A program made the position numbers and the translations under genes. The notes under the pieces were generated by a model. It saw only the letters and a list, made by a program, of their open reading frames with translations, ran no database searches and was not told the DNA's origin. Source: Mesaphorura yosii (lineage: Eukaryota; Arthropoda; Collembola; Poduromorpha; Tullbergiidae). From it: a DNA stretch of 64,000 bases. Where the stretch lies: contig WIXG01000171.1 in assembly GCA_009869945.1 (NCBI GenBank), positions 99,683 through 163,682 on the forward strand. The letters run 5' to 3'. Positions 1-14,748 of this stretch are shown piece after piece. Positions within the stretch are counted from its first letter, which is position 1; each line of letters starts with the position of its first letter.

Positions 1-3000
1 TCCACTCTTCCACAATGAAACGAATCACAGTTTCGGAGCGCAGGTTCCAAAAATAGCAACTTTGGAATTGGACTTTTACTCAGACAGATGAGTTTAATTC
101 AGTTTCCGGCGCTGAAATCGCATAGCCAAGCCTAGCATAACAATTCCTTAAGAAACTTGTGCCATTCTACGATTTCGTCCTTCCCTCGGGACTGTGAATT
201 GCAGGAGGTTATTCAAATATTTACAATTTACAGAAAAAGACCTGAATTTACATAAGGTCGAGCAAAGAGTCACATTCAAGACGCTACGCTGACGCTGGGC
301 TCCTGGCTGAAGGCAATAACGGCTCCATTCAGGCTAAGAAAGGCCTGAGTCACATTCACAAAGAGACTGATTACCTTTTTGATGGCACATGATATAAATT
401 ATGTACGTAGACCCGTATCAGGGCAACACACGGCGCGGGCAGAGAAAATTATTATGTAGTAACTCTGAATTCTCCCTGGATTGACTTCTCTTGAATGAGG
501 GAATTCAGCTCAATTCGATTCTCGTTAAAAAGCTCGCACTCGTAGGATTTCGAAATTGCGGCGCAGAAACCCGACTCGACTTCAATTCCTTCCTTTTCCA
601 GAACTCAGGATTTCAGTTCCAATAATCAATTCTATTTTTAGTCATCGTTTCATTACTATCTCATCAGATCTGCCATACTTTTAGTTGTATATGGGAAGCT
701 TAGACGCTTAGATGATTTTCGCCCTTGCCTTGCCTGAGAGCCCATCCATTAAATTAAGTGATACGTTCGTCGTCAATGCAATTCTGCTCTGCGGTTAAAC
801 AGATTATTTGTGTAGTCGTGAATTCCGAACTCCAGGCAGATGGGCAGGCTGTCTTTTCGATATAATTTCAGTACAGCAGCAGCCCGCAGCCGCTGCCATG
901 TTGAAAAGCAGGAGGCAGCCGCCCAGAGAAAAAAAATCTGTTTATTTAACCGAAAGAACCACTCTAGACCTCATCAATCCATGTGTATGTGTATCTGTAC
1001 ACATTTGCTAAATGGATTACGGAATGGCAACATCGGGAGCGCACGCAAAATGGAAGAACTGCGCTCAGAATCCTATTTCCGACCGCTTTACTGTGACTAT
1101 GGCGCATATGGCAAGATCGAACGTTTTTGGTGGAATCACGAATTGTGAGCTGCTGTAGTTTTAGTTTATTTCGCCCGTCTGTCTTTCTGATTAAAATTCT
1201 CCTCTTGCTGTATGCTGTGTATGCTGCGGCTTTGTGTACTTTATTTAGCCCGTCTGCCCTGCCGGAATGATGAAGCTTTCGAGAGTGAGATCCTGCATTT
1301 AATTGTCTTTACTTTGCCAAATCTCAAGATCCATTTCACGAAAAGCGAAAATTCTCGACGACGACGAAAAATGTGTGTTGTTAATAAAGCCCTGTGTATT
1401 TTCCCACTCACTCGTCACTCACTGGTGTAAACTAGCAGAGCAACAACGATTTTATAACCCTTTGCATGCCTCTGCCCTGCTCGATTCTGCCTGCCCGGCC
1501 TACATCGTGAATTTGTGAAGGAGTTGATCATAAATCTTATAATAAAAAAAAAACAAATCCAATCCCAGTCGTGATATGCCCATGCCGATAAGATGTGAAT
1601 CAGCGATTCTATCTTTGGATTTCGCCCAACACATGGTGACGGTGACGGTAAATAATAAATCTCGACACGAGAGTTAAATTAAACGCCTTCAGCTTTAATC
1701 TTTACTGTAGGTGTGTTTAGTGAAGAATACATAAAGAGGGATCGGTAAATGAATTCGTTTCATAAGAATATGGCTCAGTTTCGTGTCTTGCCAGCCGCAG
1801 CTGCAGCCCCCGTGGCTGGAAACTGGAAGCTTTAGATTGAGTTTCATTCATCAAGGAATTGTAATTCCTTTCCGGTCTGAACGAACTGCCTATATCTTCC
1901 GAAGAAGAAGAAAAACAACACCGCAGACTGCAGATTCCATGCGCCACGATAATTTGAAGATTTCGGCAAACTCTTCCAGAATCACGCTTCACGTGCGCAG
2001 TGCCCAGCGCTCGTGACATGTCATGCCAAAATGATATACTCTGCCGCTGTTGAAAGGAATTAATCGCAATCTTGCTGCATCGTGCAATCAAGGAGAAAAT
2101 TTTTCAATTTCCGGAAACGAAAGTTATTGCATTATTTATACGAAATGGACGGTAGAAGCTAAGGTTAGCTCGCATTGGCAAATGACAGGGCGAGGAGAAG
2201 AGAGTGGCGTGCGTTTGGAATTGTCATTGTGTCTCGCACAAAGCGACAAAACTTTTCTTTTCCTTATTTCTTTCCATACAGTTTCGTTTGAAATCATAAA
2301 CAGTTTCGCCACGCCATCGACCGCGCTCAACTCTCAAAGAAAGCGAGGACGGAAACGAGACACATTTGTTTTCATGCCTCAAAGGTAAGATTAAGATAAA
2401 CTGAAGACGACGAAGAGTAAAGAAAGGAAAGTGCGGAAGACAGGACAAAGTAAGGATCTCGAGCCAGAAAGCGTCTAGCGTTCGCTAGACGATTGCAGTC
2501 CCATGCCTCAAGATTTAAAGTCTTCGAATGACAAAAGCACAGAGCCTGCAGCCTGATGCTGCCTAGTCTTGTCTGTCTTATTCGAGATTCCTTATAAATA
2601 GCATTTCTTATCTTGTCAACAGCAGACGATTGACAATTTTCGCACTATGCTGATTTCGAAAGAAATTGAAAAGACCTCCAAAACCAATCTTTGCGAAATA
2701 CAAGATTTGTAGAAAGAAAATTGATTACATCACGACAACATCAATTACTATCTTCTGCTCAGTCGAGGCTGGAAGTCGAGCTTTGAACTGGTGCTCTGCT
2801 CTGCTAAAAATATAACGTTGAAGATGAAGCCACAGAATCCAATAACCAATTTCATCATCATCATCTTTTCCTTGGCTGGTGGCTGTGGCTTGAAGGTCTT
2901 GATCATCTGAACTTTGAAATCCCGTCCCCGTCTTTAATTATCGGCACATGCCAAGATGTACAAGTCAAAAATATTCGCTTAACTCTAAACAACTTGCCAA

Positions 3001-6000
3001 TACGCATGCGTATTGAATTCAAATCCAGTCAGCCTTGATCTTTCGTCTGCATTGCTAAAATTTAAACGAACAACGAATCACACGCATGCACGTGTAAATT
3101 CAATCTTATCCCAAAGCGAATAAAAGTAATATTAAAATTTCGACCTTTCGGGCCTTTCAGCCTTTGACTTGGACCGCTCTCCTCGAGTCATTCCCATATA
3201 AGACACTTTATCATCCTTTTCTGTATCAAAGAGTTTCTAGTTTCTACGTACAACGTACATTTTATTGCCTCGAGTGATCTCACATCTGACTTCTTTCAGT
3301 GATCTTCACTTCACCTTTTCTCTCTTTCTTTCATGAGTATCCAAGAATCCCAACTATTTCTTGTACTTGCAATACCGACACATGCCATGGCATTCAAATG
3401 CATTTATCTGAACTGCTCATTTTAGCTAGCATGCCTTGCCCAGCAACTACCGAAGTAGAATTTGACAAATGATTCTTCATGTCAGTGAAGTTGTCTAGTT
3501 TCCTATTCCTGGCCATAGCCAGTTGCTAGCTCATTTATCGTCGGGTAGTTAAATGGCTGGTTCTGGAATCGCAATAGCTGCGGAGTAGAGCTGGCAAAGA
3601 AGAAAGAGCCAAGAAAGAAGAAGCATAGCAACTAGCAACCATTTATGTAACCCGAGTGGAGTCGTAAGACTTGAACCTCAAAACACATTTTATCATTTCA
3701 TTACGCAGTTTAGCTAAACCGCAAGATTACTGTTACTGCCCTGCCCACGCTTTACTGGCCTAGTTTAAACGTTCTAGTACTGCTAAGTGCTAAAGTTCCA
3801 GGCTGCAGTTGCAGGACCCGAGCACGGTTTTCAGCACCACGCCAGGCCAGCCCATTAATTTGGAGTCAATGAAAACAATCAACGTGGAACGCGGAGAGGG
3901 AATGGCTTCTGAGCCTGAGCCATGTCCTGTACGGAAATTAAATAGGCGATTACCGAGTTTATAGTCTGTAATAAAAATATTTTTATAACACCAATTCGCC
4001 ATTCCAATGGACAGGACCAGCATTCTGAGTGAGTCTTGCGTTGCAGTACAGTGAAACAGAGTGCCGAGATGAAATTGGGCAATTCTACGGGTTTACCGGT
4101 CTGTGCTGATGAACGGACTCAAATTACGGCTTTGGACTACGATTCTGTACCGCCCTGGCCCTGACTTTGTTATTTCCATTTATGAGATCCTGGAAAGGAA
4201 GTTTCGCGCCCGACGTTCACACGCTGACGCAGTTCGCATTCGCTTTAGCTTCATTTGCAAATTGTTATCCACAACCCGACTTGTAACTGAAACTTACAAC
4301 TTGCAGAATAATATCATATTTTGCTTTTTTTGCATATGCGCGTGGAATAGAAAGCAATTTTAATTCATGAAACATGCAGCATGTAACATGGTCACCTTAC
4401 AAAGGCCTTTTTAAGTTTCATGTTTAGTGTCTCATATCTGATTTCTATCAACCATGTAAATATTACTGACGACTGACAATGCATGTTTCTAGAACAAGGT
4501 CAGGAGGCAATAACCGTCTTTCGTTAACGTTCTGACTTCGACGTAAGTCGAAGACCGAGACCAATTCGAATTTGCAATATTTCTGTGTACGGATGCCCGA
4601 CGCCTTTTGCACCGTTAAATTCTTTTGCGGAATTCAAAGAAATCTCTCTCACACTCCAAGTTATATTTGTTGATTTCATGAGAGCACCGAGCTTGGCAGA
4701 ATCCCCGCATCGATCATCACACAACAGCAACAGCCCATTAAGTCCGCCCGTTAATTTTCCGCCGTGCCAAATAAAAGTTCGGTTGCATAATCTGGAATTG
4801 TATCATAACACAGATGGTTACACACATCAAAATTATCTGACATCACACGAAATATGAAAAAGAGCTGTAAGTCGTGCGTTGTTCTGCCGCACCGCCGCGT
4901 CTTGTACGGGATTTCGACATTTGGCTCGAATAAATAATATTAACGACAATTTGGAACGATAGAGCGTTCGTTGATTCTCGACTGTCTTCATAAAGGCCAT
5001 TAATAAATTAACAAAATTATAACGCAGTCATAAGTAATAAAACCATGCCTTTCATGCCATTCGCCATTCCATTTCCATTGACTCACATAATAATAAAAGA
5101 TGCGCCACATTGCATTTGACTATGATTACTAGGATACCATGAATGAGCCGAAAGCGAGTCGCGAATGAGATGCGATGCCTTTAGGACGTAATCTGCACAT
5201 AATTATTATGTTCACTCCCGAGCTTGAAATAATAATTCGCACTCTGGTGTTATATGTCACAGAGTCACACTAAATGCCAAAATGGGTCTCGCCTTCAACA
5301 TGTAACTCTGCCCTCGCCCCGCACCCGCCTGCGTCGTGTCTGTCCTACCCGTTTGAGACCTTTATCATTATCTGCATTTGCAATCTTTATACAGTGAAAT
5401 CCGACATCATTCCGCGTACGCATTAAAGAAAGTCACATAAACCGGCAGCCGCGCCGCAACCACTGTCAAAAGTCAGTCGCTGTCACCGTCGCCATGCAGT
5501 GCAGTGCAGTGCTGAACTTTCAATTGAGGTAATGGATTTCCAATGCCTACGCAAACGTACAAGCTACAGGACAAATGAATTATGAATCATGAATATTAAT
5601 CTACGAATACGCGAAAGGCACAGGCAACACTCACATGTGTGTCTGAATGGTTTACTTTTGCAAAAATTGAATAATGGTTGACACATGAACATGAACTCGA
5701 CTCAGGCTCTCTTCATGGCAGGCATGCCTGGCGAAGGATGATATCGCTCACATCGTCTTCGTCGCATGGCGTGATTTCACATACGGCACAGCACATATGT
5801 GCCGCTGGGAAATTATCTCGCTGACTTGACTGCTGACGTTTAATTTCCCATCACAGAGGACCCAACCCGACGCGTCGGGATAATAAATTGCCCGAAATTG
5901 TGTGATGATACATGACGATGACGTGTTAACATTTAAATTGAATATGAACCGAACCGAAGCCGTGCCAGTGCCAGTGTAAACTTTCGATATTAGTATGTGT

Positions 6001-7860
6001 CATTCCAAGCGCCAAGCACGCAGAAGGAGCGAGAAGCACGACGGAGTCAGGCAGGCAGGCAGACAGGCCACGCGCGGCGCGAGCTTTGGTTCGCAGTGTA
6101 TAAACAATTTGCGAAAAACATGAACTATGACTGTGACTGTGAAATAAGCAAGCATCAAGAAGAAAGAGACGCTCTGTTCTATTCTGTAGTCAAGCCATGG
6201 GATAGTCTCAAGAGTGTTGCTGCTCCACCGCGGCTCCTGCGCCCCTGCTGCAGTAATCGATAATAATGTTAGCTCAGTAAAATGTTTACATTAACTTCCT
6301 CTGTGCTATATACGGCCTATTAGCATATTATTCAAATCTCATCTCATCTTTCGCTTTAAATTCCTCACTACTTTCGATTTCACAATTTTAAGTAAAAAAT
6401 TTCTTCATAAATTAATTTCTGCTGGCTCACGACTCGACTCGGCATGGCGCTCGTTGTCTTGTGTCGTCCCTAGTCAAGTCAAGTCAAGCAACAAGAACTG
6501 CTTTGCCATTTGCCAACCGACGAGTAATGAGATAAGATATGATCGCGAAAATATTTCCGTATCTTTACATCATCAACATTTACTCATCTTCACATTCTTT
6601 ATCCGATTATTACTTGAGCGCACGCATCGCGCGTAAAATGACAACGACAAGGAAGATGATGGAAGCTGAATACGGTTAATTAGGATTAATTGAAGTACAT
6701 TATGCATCAGAGCAGGATAGAAAGGATAAGGACAGTCTGTCTAACTTCGAAGAAACTTGTAACAAGCACCATGTACGGATGAAATTGCTATTCGCAAAGT
6801 TAATGCATCTAATAATTACTCACTCTCAATTCAAGTGTCTTTAACTGACAGTTTGGTCGAATAAGATAATACTAACCGATCCATATTGCCGCCTGGTATA
6901 GGTATTGGTACGGATACTGGTGCTCGACCCACACGCACTCAGAATGATAAGAGAACTCGTATTCGTATTGGAAATGCGACTGCTTTGAGATCTGTTGGAT
7001 GTCCATTTTGGACGCTGCGCTGATTCCTGAATAAAGGCTGTTCCAAACACGAAATAATGGAATGTCACAGTCTGACTCGCACCGACTTCGGCACGAAAAT
7101 CAAATCACTCAAAAATTAACTAGAACTCCAAATACTTAAATGTGCCCATGCAAAGACAAACGGCGAAGCCGACGACACGCTCGTGGCTTGTGCGGTACTG
7201 TCAACACGCTAAAATTCTGAAGTGACCAATTTATCGAAACAATGAACTTGTGCTAAATACTAAATGAATTGCGTCCAAAAAGATTTGACGTGATGCGATG
7301 TTGCATTAACATATGGTTATCGGACCTCCAAGCAAGCAACCAAGCTAGGATGCTAGCACGAAAGATAAGGAATAAACAAGATCAAGTTGAGACGGACACG
7401 GAGGTCCCAGATTGGGCTAGACTAGACACTTGGTAGACGGACCACCCACGAATTGCTGCTGGACCGCGACACCGCTAGATTATGGCACTTTCTGTTTCAA
7501 TGCCGTTACGTTTTTGGAAAATGTGAACTCAAACACACTGAACTCTTAAAGATGAAATGCAGATTCTTCGCTTTGTCCTTGCGCGACTATAGTGCAATGC
7601 CGGTAACTTAATTCTGAAATCAAAGACATACGTGCGCTAGTAAGAACAGATATTGTCACAGGAGGCATGAACTTCTTGGATTGATATTCTAGCTAATTGC
7701 TAATTGCTGGAATTGCTAATTTACGAGCAAAGACAGTTGGTCGCCGTGCAATGCCACTGTTAATTGCCAATTGCCATTGACCCTCATGGTGTCATGAACT
7801 GAATTCTAGTCTAGGAGCAGCTAAAGTTAGGGAAAAAAAGAATGAGGAGGGTCTGCTTAC
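1..7860. other. Noncoding DNA, no gene recognised
   Basis: No open reading frame here has protein-like composition, and no exon with recognisable homology was seen on either strand. The stretch holds ordinary AT-rich arthropod-type sequence with short purine/pyrimidine runs and a perfect short inverted repeat at 2472-2491. It may contain introns or 3' exons of the minus-strand gene whose N-terminal exon lies at 7861-8613, because that exon ends in a splice donor pointing this way, but no downstream exon could be identified. Confidence 0.5.
2472..2491. repeat. Perfect 9-bp inverted repeat
   Basis: CGTCTAGCG is followed after 2 bases by its exact reverse complement CGCTAGACG. It could form a small hairpin or be a dyad protein-binding site. 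There is no other support for a function. Confidence 0.35.
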
Positions 7861-8613
7861 TGTGAATGACGGTGACAAATTGTTTGTGACTGTTCCGCCG
7901 GCGGTTCCGCTACTGGCCACGTTACTGCTGTTGATGAGACTACTTGTACTATTGCTCAGACATGAAGAACTACTCACAAGTTCTCCGATAAAACTGTCGC
8001 TGTCACCCGGAGCTACTCCAATCTCAATTTTCGGCGCTAACAAAAGGTTTGACGGTGGCGGCGATGTAGAAGTGCAGCAGGAAGTTGTTGGTATCAGTCC
8101 ATTATTTCCGTTGAATAGGTCAAGATCCGCCGTGGACGTTCCTGTCCCCACACCTACGCCTACACCGTTCACAGCTGACGAACCCATGCTCGTGCCGGTG
8201 CTGCAGGACGTGGACGATGAGTATTTCTGCCCAATCACCCCAAAACTGCTCGGACCATTCAGCAGCGCCATACTGCCGCCGTTGTACTCGTACTCGGTTT
8301 TTATTGGCAGGCAGTTGGTCATCGTCATCGCCATCGCCATTGCTGAGCTCTCATTATTATTCATCATAATGCATTCATTGCTATTGCTGTTGGGATTTGC
8401 GCCACATGAGCTATTATTCAGAAGACTATTTTGGATTTGGTGGTCGTTTGCGTTTGTGCCCACGACTGACATGCTCACTCCGACACCGACACTGCACGTC
8501 ACTGACGCGGCGGCGGCACTGCTGCCATTATTGGTACTATTGTTACCCGACGCTGCTGTTGCGGACGACCCCGTACTGCTTGTCATTGGTGCTGTTATCA
8601 TTGTTGTTAGCAT
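7861..8613 (-). CDS. N-terminal coding exon of a putative transcription factor (partial gene)
   Basis: A 251-codon open exon starts with ATG at 8613 and ends in codon phase 0 at a good donor (TTCACA|GTAAGC, intron from 7860 downward). The predicted peptide is rich in Ser, Asn, Gly, Thr and Ala, with Gly-Val runs and two sumoylation-like motifs (LPIKTE near residue 100; PKIE near residue 195). Such low-complexity N-terminal exons are typical of arthropod transcription factors, including the A/B regions of nuclear receptors, but no DNA-binding domain lies in the window, so the family is not known. Reading through the donor gives only a low-complexity tail and a stop, which supports splicing. 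The opposite strand is also open over most of this stretch because of the simple triplet composition; that reading is hydrophobic and probably a shadow. Later exons must lie in the first 7.8 kb or outside the window. Confidence 0.5.
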
Positions 8614-11600
8614 TTTTGATAAACTGAACTAAAAGTCTCAACTAATCTGTAATCTTTACTGTGCTGTACTGCCGAATTGAATGAACTACATCCCTCCGCA
8701 GAGTAAACCCATAATCCGTAGCCAATAAATGTCGTCATTAATTTCACTGATTTCCAGATAGAGAGACAAGTGCAGTAGAGATGTGGAGTATTGCAGGCAG
8801 AGCAGAGTAGACTAATAATCGTTGTGGTTGAGTTGATTACATATTTCCAGGCGGAGGCGGACGTGTCACCAAACAGTCGTGTATCATTAACGTCAACACT
8901 GCGTGCCGAAGTGTATCGTGTGTCCGTCCTGTCTATCCGTGGAAGAGATTCACTTGTGACAATTTAATGCTCTCCAAAGTCGATGTCGATGCCAACGAAA
9001 GCCGAAGCCGAATCGGAGGAGATTCCACGTGAAGCGTATTTATTGTGTATCGAGTATTCTTATTTGTTATTTACTCGGAAATTACGATAAATGTCCCCAA
9101 CGCGTCTGCGTCCGTGAGACGTAAAGAGATGTAGTGTCAACACTCCAGCTGCATAACACGCAAATGAACTTTCCGCGATACTCCGTAATTCTTGTGCAAA
9201 TATCAATATTAGACAATAAGAATCACTGACACAGACGAGGCGCTACACTACGCTGGTCGCTGGTGGTGGCACACAATTACTAAAATCTTAATATTTGCTT
9301 GTTTGTCACGATTCCAAACAACGCACAAGCATACAGGCTTTCCCACTCGCTCGCGCACAGATCTCGGATGTCGGGATTAGAATTAGCTCGATCGCCTCTT
9401 AGATTTTAACGCGGTTCATCCATTTGGTGCATAAACCCTTTCCAAATTCCATGTACGTGTAACTGAAGAAAGTATCGGTGCAGTTGCTACTTGCTCAGGA
9501 TGAGATCAAATTCGAAGCGATTCAACTTATTTTGTGACAGATAATCACGAAGAGATTTTTTGTGTCGTTTGAAACTTTAACAAGATGACACTGAATGCAG
9601 AATGGAACTATACGTTAACCCAAAGAATCACTTTATCACTGACAATGAGGATCCGTAATCTTGCCAATTAGCTACTCCAAATAATCACCAAAAGCTGCGC
9701 ACTGTTCACACACGTCCGCGTCCCAGTCTGAACTAGTCCTCTTGCAAAATCTTCGTATTCGCCAATTGCGCAATTCTGCACGGCGGCTGCACGGATTTGA
9801 CGGAGCACTGTGCAATGTGCAAAGATTGACTACGACAACACGACTTCTGCCAAGCAGTTTAAATTTGACTCGAAACAAAAGAAGAGGAGTTTTGTTGTGA
9901 ATACCGTCAAGGATAAAAACACCAGAGAGCAACAAACACTGGATGAGCAGAACGCTGGCACTGGAGACTGGATTGACTGCTGGATTAAAAGGAATTATTA
10001 TGTCACTCTTCCCACGATTCTTCGATCATGCCGTGCACGAGTACGCCTGCGACTTGAACTGGATGCGTCACAGTAATCATGATCACGTTAAACCAATAAT
10101 GTTAAATTAACTTCAAGTTTAAACCTACGCCAATGCAGTCCCTGTTTTGGTTTGCCGATGAGTCCGATGATTGTGAAATGCTCCACGAGCATGCAGTTGC
10201 AGAAGAAACAAGACAGATTCAGAAACACAAAGGAGCAAGATCGCAAGATGCAAGAGCCTTCACTTTTACTTTGTGAATGACGGTGTTGTTATTTTCTTTG
10301 TGATGCAGCGTAACAGTGGAGTTGTGGAGTAGTCGAATGTTTAGTGAACGGCCACCTGATTATGTCTGAACCACGGCCACAGCAGCTCCACAACCAGGCA
10401 CAAGCACGGCAAGAAGGCGATGTGCGAGGTACGACTGATCATTGGAGTTGGAGCCCAATATCAAGAACTCTGAAACTGAAATCTTGCTGTTTGCTTGCCT
10501 GCAGAAGGACTCGACTCGACTCAGCTCAGCATTGCCATTGAAGATTGTGTCTTGCGTGAGCTGGCTTAAGAACGAAGGAGATTCTTCTTCGACTTCTTAT
10601 TGCTGTTGCCTATCCTGCAGCTGTACTCAGTATTGTGTTAAATCTATCGTATACGGACTCTTCTCGTCTCGAGTTTATAACACTTCACTACTTACACAGG
10701 CTCAGTCAGACTCGCACTTCAAACTTCTTTTTGTCTTACAGGATTTTAATAATGCGCTGGTATGTTGTACCGTTTATGCAGCAGCAGCACAGTAATGTAA
10801 GTAATGTAATGATCGAAATATTTTTAAATCGAAGATCCGACCGACTCGACACTGCTCCAAGCAAGATCAAGCGAAAGCGAATGCCTTTAATGTAATGAGT
10901 TTTATGCTATGAAGGCTATGATCTTTGCTCTTTATCGCGGAAGCGGATTCAATTCCTCGAAAACTCTTTTACTGGAATGAGTCATGCAATTTCTACTGCA
11001 TCTGCAATCGGATCGGGCATTGTATTGTGTTGCATTGGTTTGGCTTGCCCGCTGCTGCACCCCAGCCAGCATTTTAGCAGTTTTTTTGTTCATTGTGAGC
11101 GAGCGCGAGCAGTAAGCGGTGGACCCACCAAAACACCGAATTACCGAGTGTGGAGTGTGCCGTGCCATGCCATGCCAAATGCACCAAAATTATTGCTATT
11201 CCTGCTCTACTCGCACATCGCATCGCCCTGCTTCCTCTTCGCGTTCCAGTTCCCGTTCCAGTAGTGTTCCAAGTAGTAGTATTATTATCTCTCTTCTGGA
11301 TTCTGTATCTGCTTCTCGTCTGGTCTGCTGTCAGTACCATTTGCCTCCTTGCGCCTGGCCCGCATTGTATTCTTTACTCGTATTCGTACATTGTAGTGCA
11401 CCGCAGCAGAGCAGTACCGAGAAACATAACCGAGTTGGTTGAGTTTGGAGTCTTGTTGGAGACTGGAGACGACCCTGATCTCTCTCACTCACATATCACA
11501 TTCATGTATGGAGAAAAAGAACTTGTCTGTCTGCCCGTCCGTCCGTCGCGGCACGATGAGGCTGCTGTCTCTTTCTTTCTTTCCTTCTTTCTCATACAAT

Positions 11601-14467
11601 GGCAATAGCAATGGCAGTGGCAACGTACGTACGTGTATCAAATCACCAACACCATTGCTGGAAATAAGAGATTCATGCTTCATGTGTTGCGTAACGCAAC
11701 GTAACAATAGAATTACGTGTACACGAGACGCGTACACGCAGCTTGCTGCTGCCAGCATCGCACCCGCACAATCTTAAGTCTTAAGATTATTATGACATGA
11801 GAGCCCTTGTGCCTACCCTTGCGCTTGTGTGTTGTAATACTACTTTTGCCCAACTTAACAAAATTCCCGCAAGCAAGCAGACAGACTGTTGTGTTGTGTA
11901 TTTATCTCGGGCCATGCCGTGGCCCGGCCATGTGTATGGTTCCTTTTCTCTCCTTTCCATATCCATGTCTTTGACTGTAGTGAAATGACGTCAATGAACA
12001 AAACCATGCCATGCCATGCCCGTTTAAAAGTATCATCTGCTACCCTTTCTCAGTTCCGTGCCGTGCGTGTTCCAGAGCCTCGCGTCCCGGTTCTCGGCGC
12101 AGCAGAATGCCAAGCCAAACCAGCAAGACGGAAGAACCCGATTCCCGAACTTGTGAGCTGCTGCGCTGCAGAGTGCGGGAACGCGTACTTATGCGTTAGA
12201 GTTAGAATCAAGATAAGTTAACCAGTCTCTCACGGTCTCGTTTCGATGCGATGCGGTGCAATGCAATGACTTTGGAATTGGAACTAGAACGCGTACTTTG
12301 TTTGGGTTTTGCATCGAACAGGAACTGCACTAAGCTAAGCTGTCGCATGAAGTGCACGTTTCCTACTCATTTTGCTAACTAGCATTTTTTTTTGCACTGA
12401 GGCCCACTTATTTGCGAATTTCAAGTTGTCTATCAGGGGAACCCGGCAATAATTACCCAACCAAATCAATCAACAACCTGATAATGTAAATTGTGTATTT
12501 TGGTGCTTACTTGAGTCTTTCAACGACGTTCTGGCTCCAAGATTCAGGAAACTCTCACAAAATTGCAAAAATCAGGTTCAATTGATTGCTTTCCGACGAA
12601 ATCTCGTTCAAAATGCACTTTAATTCACAAATTCAGTAAAAAAAATTCAAGTTGACCCCACAACAAATTAAAATCGCAGCACATACAAACGTTTCACACA
12701 CAAAAAACAAGTATAAACAAGAAAATTCACGATTGACCAAACGATTTTGATTAGAAACAAACAATTTAAAAATAAACAAACAATTTGGGTGACGGCCAAT
12801 CAGCGTTCGCGCAGCAAACAAATAATGTCGGAGCTGAACGCTGGTTGGTTCGGCGCTTCGGCGGGGTGCTCACGGCCCATGAGGCACCAAATCAAGGCAA
12901 TGCAGTGCGATTCAACGCTGAAGAGCTGTAAAATCGGTTTTTGACTTTCGTATAAAGGAATTATGGCCAAAGATATGCCATTAAACCCCAGCCCTGCCAG
13001 CTCCATTGCCAGTCACTTCAAGCCGAATGCCTAAAAGCATAAAATAACCCGGAAAAATGATTTCCATGTTTGATTTGGACAGGATATGAATGTGATCGGA
13101 TTACAATAATATGAAATTCTCTCCTGCTCGTTTCTCCAACGCAAAGACGCGGCGCATAGTTTTCATACTTCCATACTATTTTGCTCCGGTTGCTCCAGAA
13201 CAGTTGCCCTTTAAAATTGGCATCATTGAATTTTTATTTTCTCGTGACTTTCTACTTCGACTTTCTCTCTTTTGCTTTATGCATTTTACATCTTGCAAAT
13301 CTTGCTCAGGTCTCTCAGGCCCAGCCTAAGCTGAGCTATTTTATTAGCTTATTCTTCCTTATCCGCATTACTTCTTGTCTTAATTAGCTTTTATGCATCA
13401 CACCACAGTCGCAATCTAAATTGAATCACGCGCATTTTGGTTTCCTGTCCCGTTAATGGAAGTTAATAATGCACATTCGTGCGCATGCGCACGTGGCACG
13501 TGCGAACGGAGAAAGTTTGCAATGATAAACGAAGGCTTCGTGTTTGAATGAATAAATAAAAGACGACAGGTTCACTTTGTCTCACTTACACTTAAAACTT
13601 TTTATGCGACACAGGCTTATCTTTGAATTTGAACAAAAATATACTGACGCGAGCACGGAAGGCGCGGGCACGGGCAAAATAGTCATTTCAAGCTTGAATG
13701 AGATTATAAAGAAGTTTGAGTCACACGTAATAAAAGCAGGCTCCACGCCCGGCATTTTTCTGATACGCTCACGCTCGTTGGGCTCGGCTCCTTTTATCAT
13801 ATTTATACATTTGTCATCCATTTAAAGAAAAGTCGAATGAATTCATAATGCAAGACGCAAGACGTGATTTCGAAAAGCGGAAGCAAAGAGTACGATCACG
13901 AGTGTGAGTGAAACTATTATTGGTCTTTGCATTTGCCTTTGATGCTTTCACTCGAGATTCGAGTCAGTCCGTCAGCATCTTGAGTCTCGCATCGCGATCA
14001 CATCTTCACATCACTTTTCTTTTCCGTGTCATATCAAGCATGCAACGGGAGCGGCCTGCTTCCATTTCCAGTGCCAGCGCTGCCAAAGATTTCCACATGA
14101 ATGACATCATTCAATTTGCAATGCAATGCACGCGGACGCGGGCGACAGTCAGCCGGCCGAGGCTCACTGCTGACTGACGCCCGCGTCCGCGTGATCGTGC
14201 CGCAGTCTATTTTTACAGTGCAGATATGAATTGTGAATTGCGATTCTGAATCCAATGCGGGATAAAAACCGAGGACGAGCGCAAACGAACGAGCCGAGTC
14301 ATAAACGAGAATGAGACAAATGAAGAGTGAAGGAATTCGATTTCTCAATCAGCGTCAAAATTGAAAAATTTGGAATTTATACGAGAAACGCCTGACAAAA
14401 TTGCAATACGTATTCGAGAAAGTTCCCAATAGCCCATTGCCAATGTTCCATTACTTCGATAGTTCGA

Positions 14468-14490
14468 ATTTGCAATTTGCAATTTGCAAT
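14468..14490. repeat. Three tandem copies of a TTTGCAA heptamer
   Basis: The heptamer ATTTGCA is repeated three times in direct tandem. It is a very short simple repeat and no function is implied. Confidence 0.45.
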
Positions 14491-14748
14491 TACGCTACTG
14501 TGAAAGTGAATCCATTGCATTGTTACTTTTGACACATGCTTCTCACATTCACCTGATTTACCTACATTATGCAGTATTCTTTTTCAGATGTGTTCAAACG
14601 GATTCGATATTCGACGCTCGACTCGATAAATACAAGGGCCCTGAGATTCTGCCAAATCAGATAAGACAGTTACCGAGCACCTCGTTCAACGATAAACGGA
14701 AACGTAGTACTTTAATTGACATCATCATTTAATGGGCGGTATGTAAAG

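Noticed and set aside
7862-8632. Plus-strand 256-codon frame opposite the transcription-factor-like exon
   Set aside because: It is a Leu/Val-rich mirror of the Ser/Asn/Gly triplets on the other strand and has no sensible gene structure.
11990-12030. TGCCATGCC-type runs as tandem genes or regulatory arrays
   Set aside because: They are short simple-sequence runs scattered through the noncoding DNA with no consistent context.
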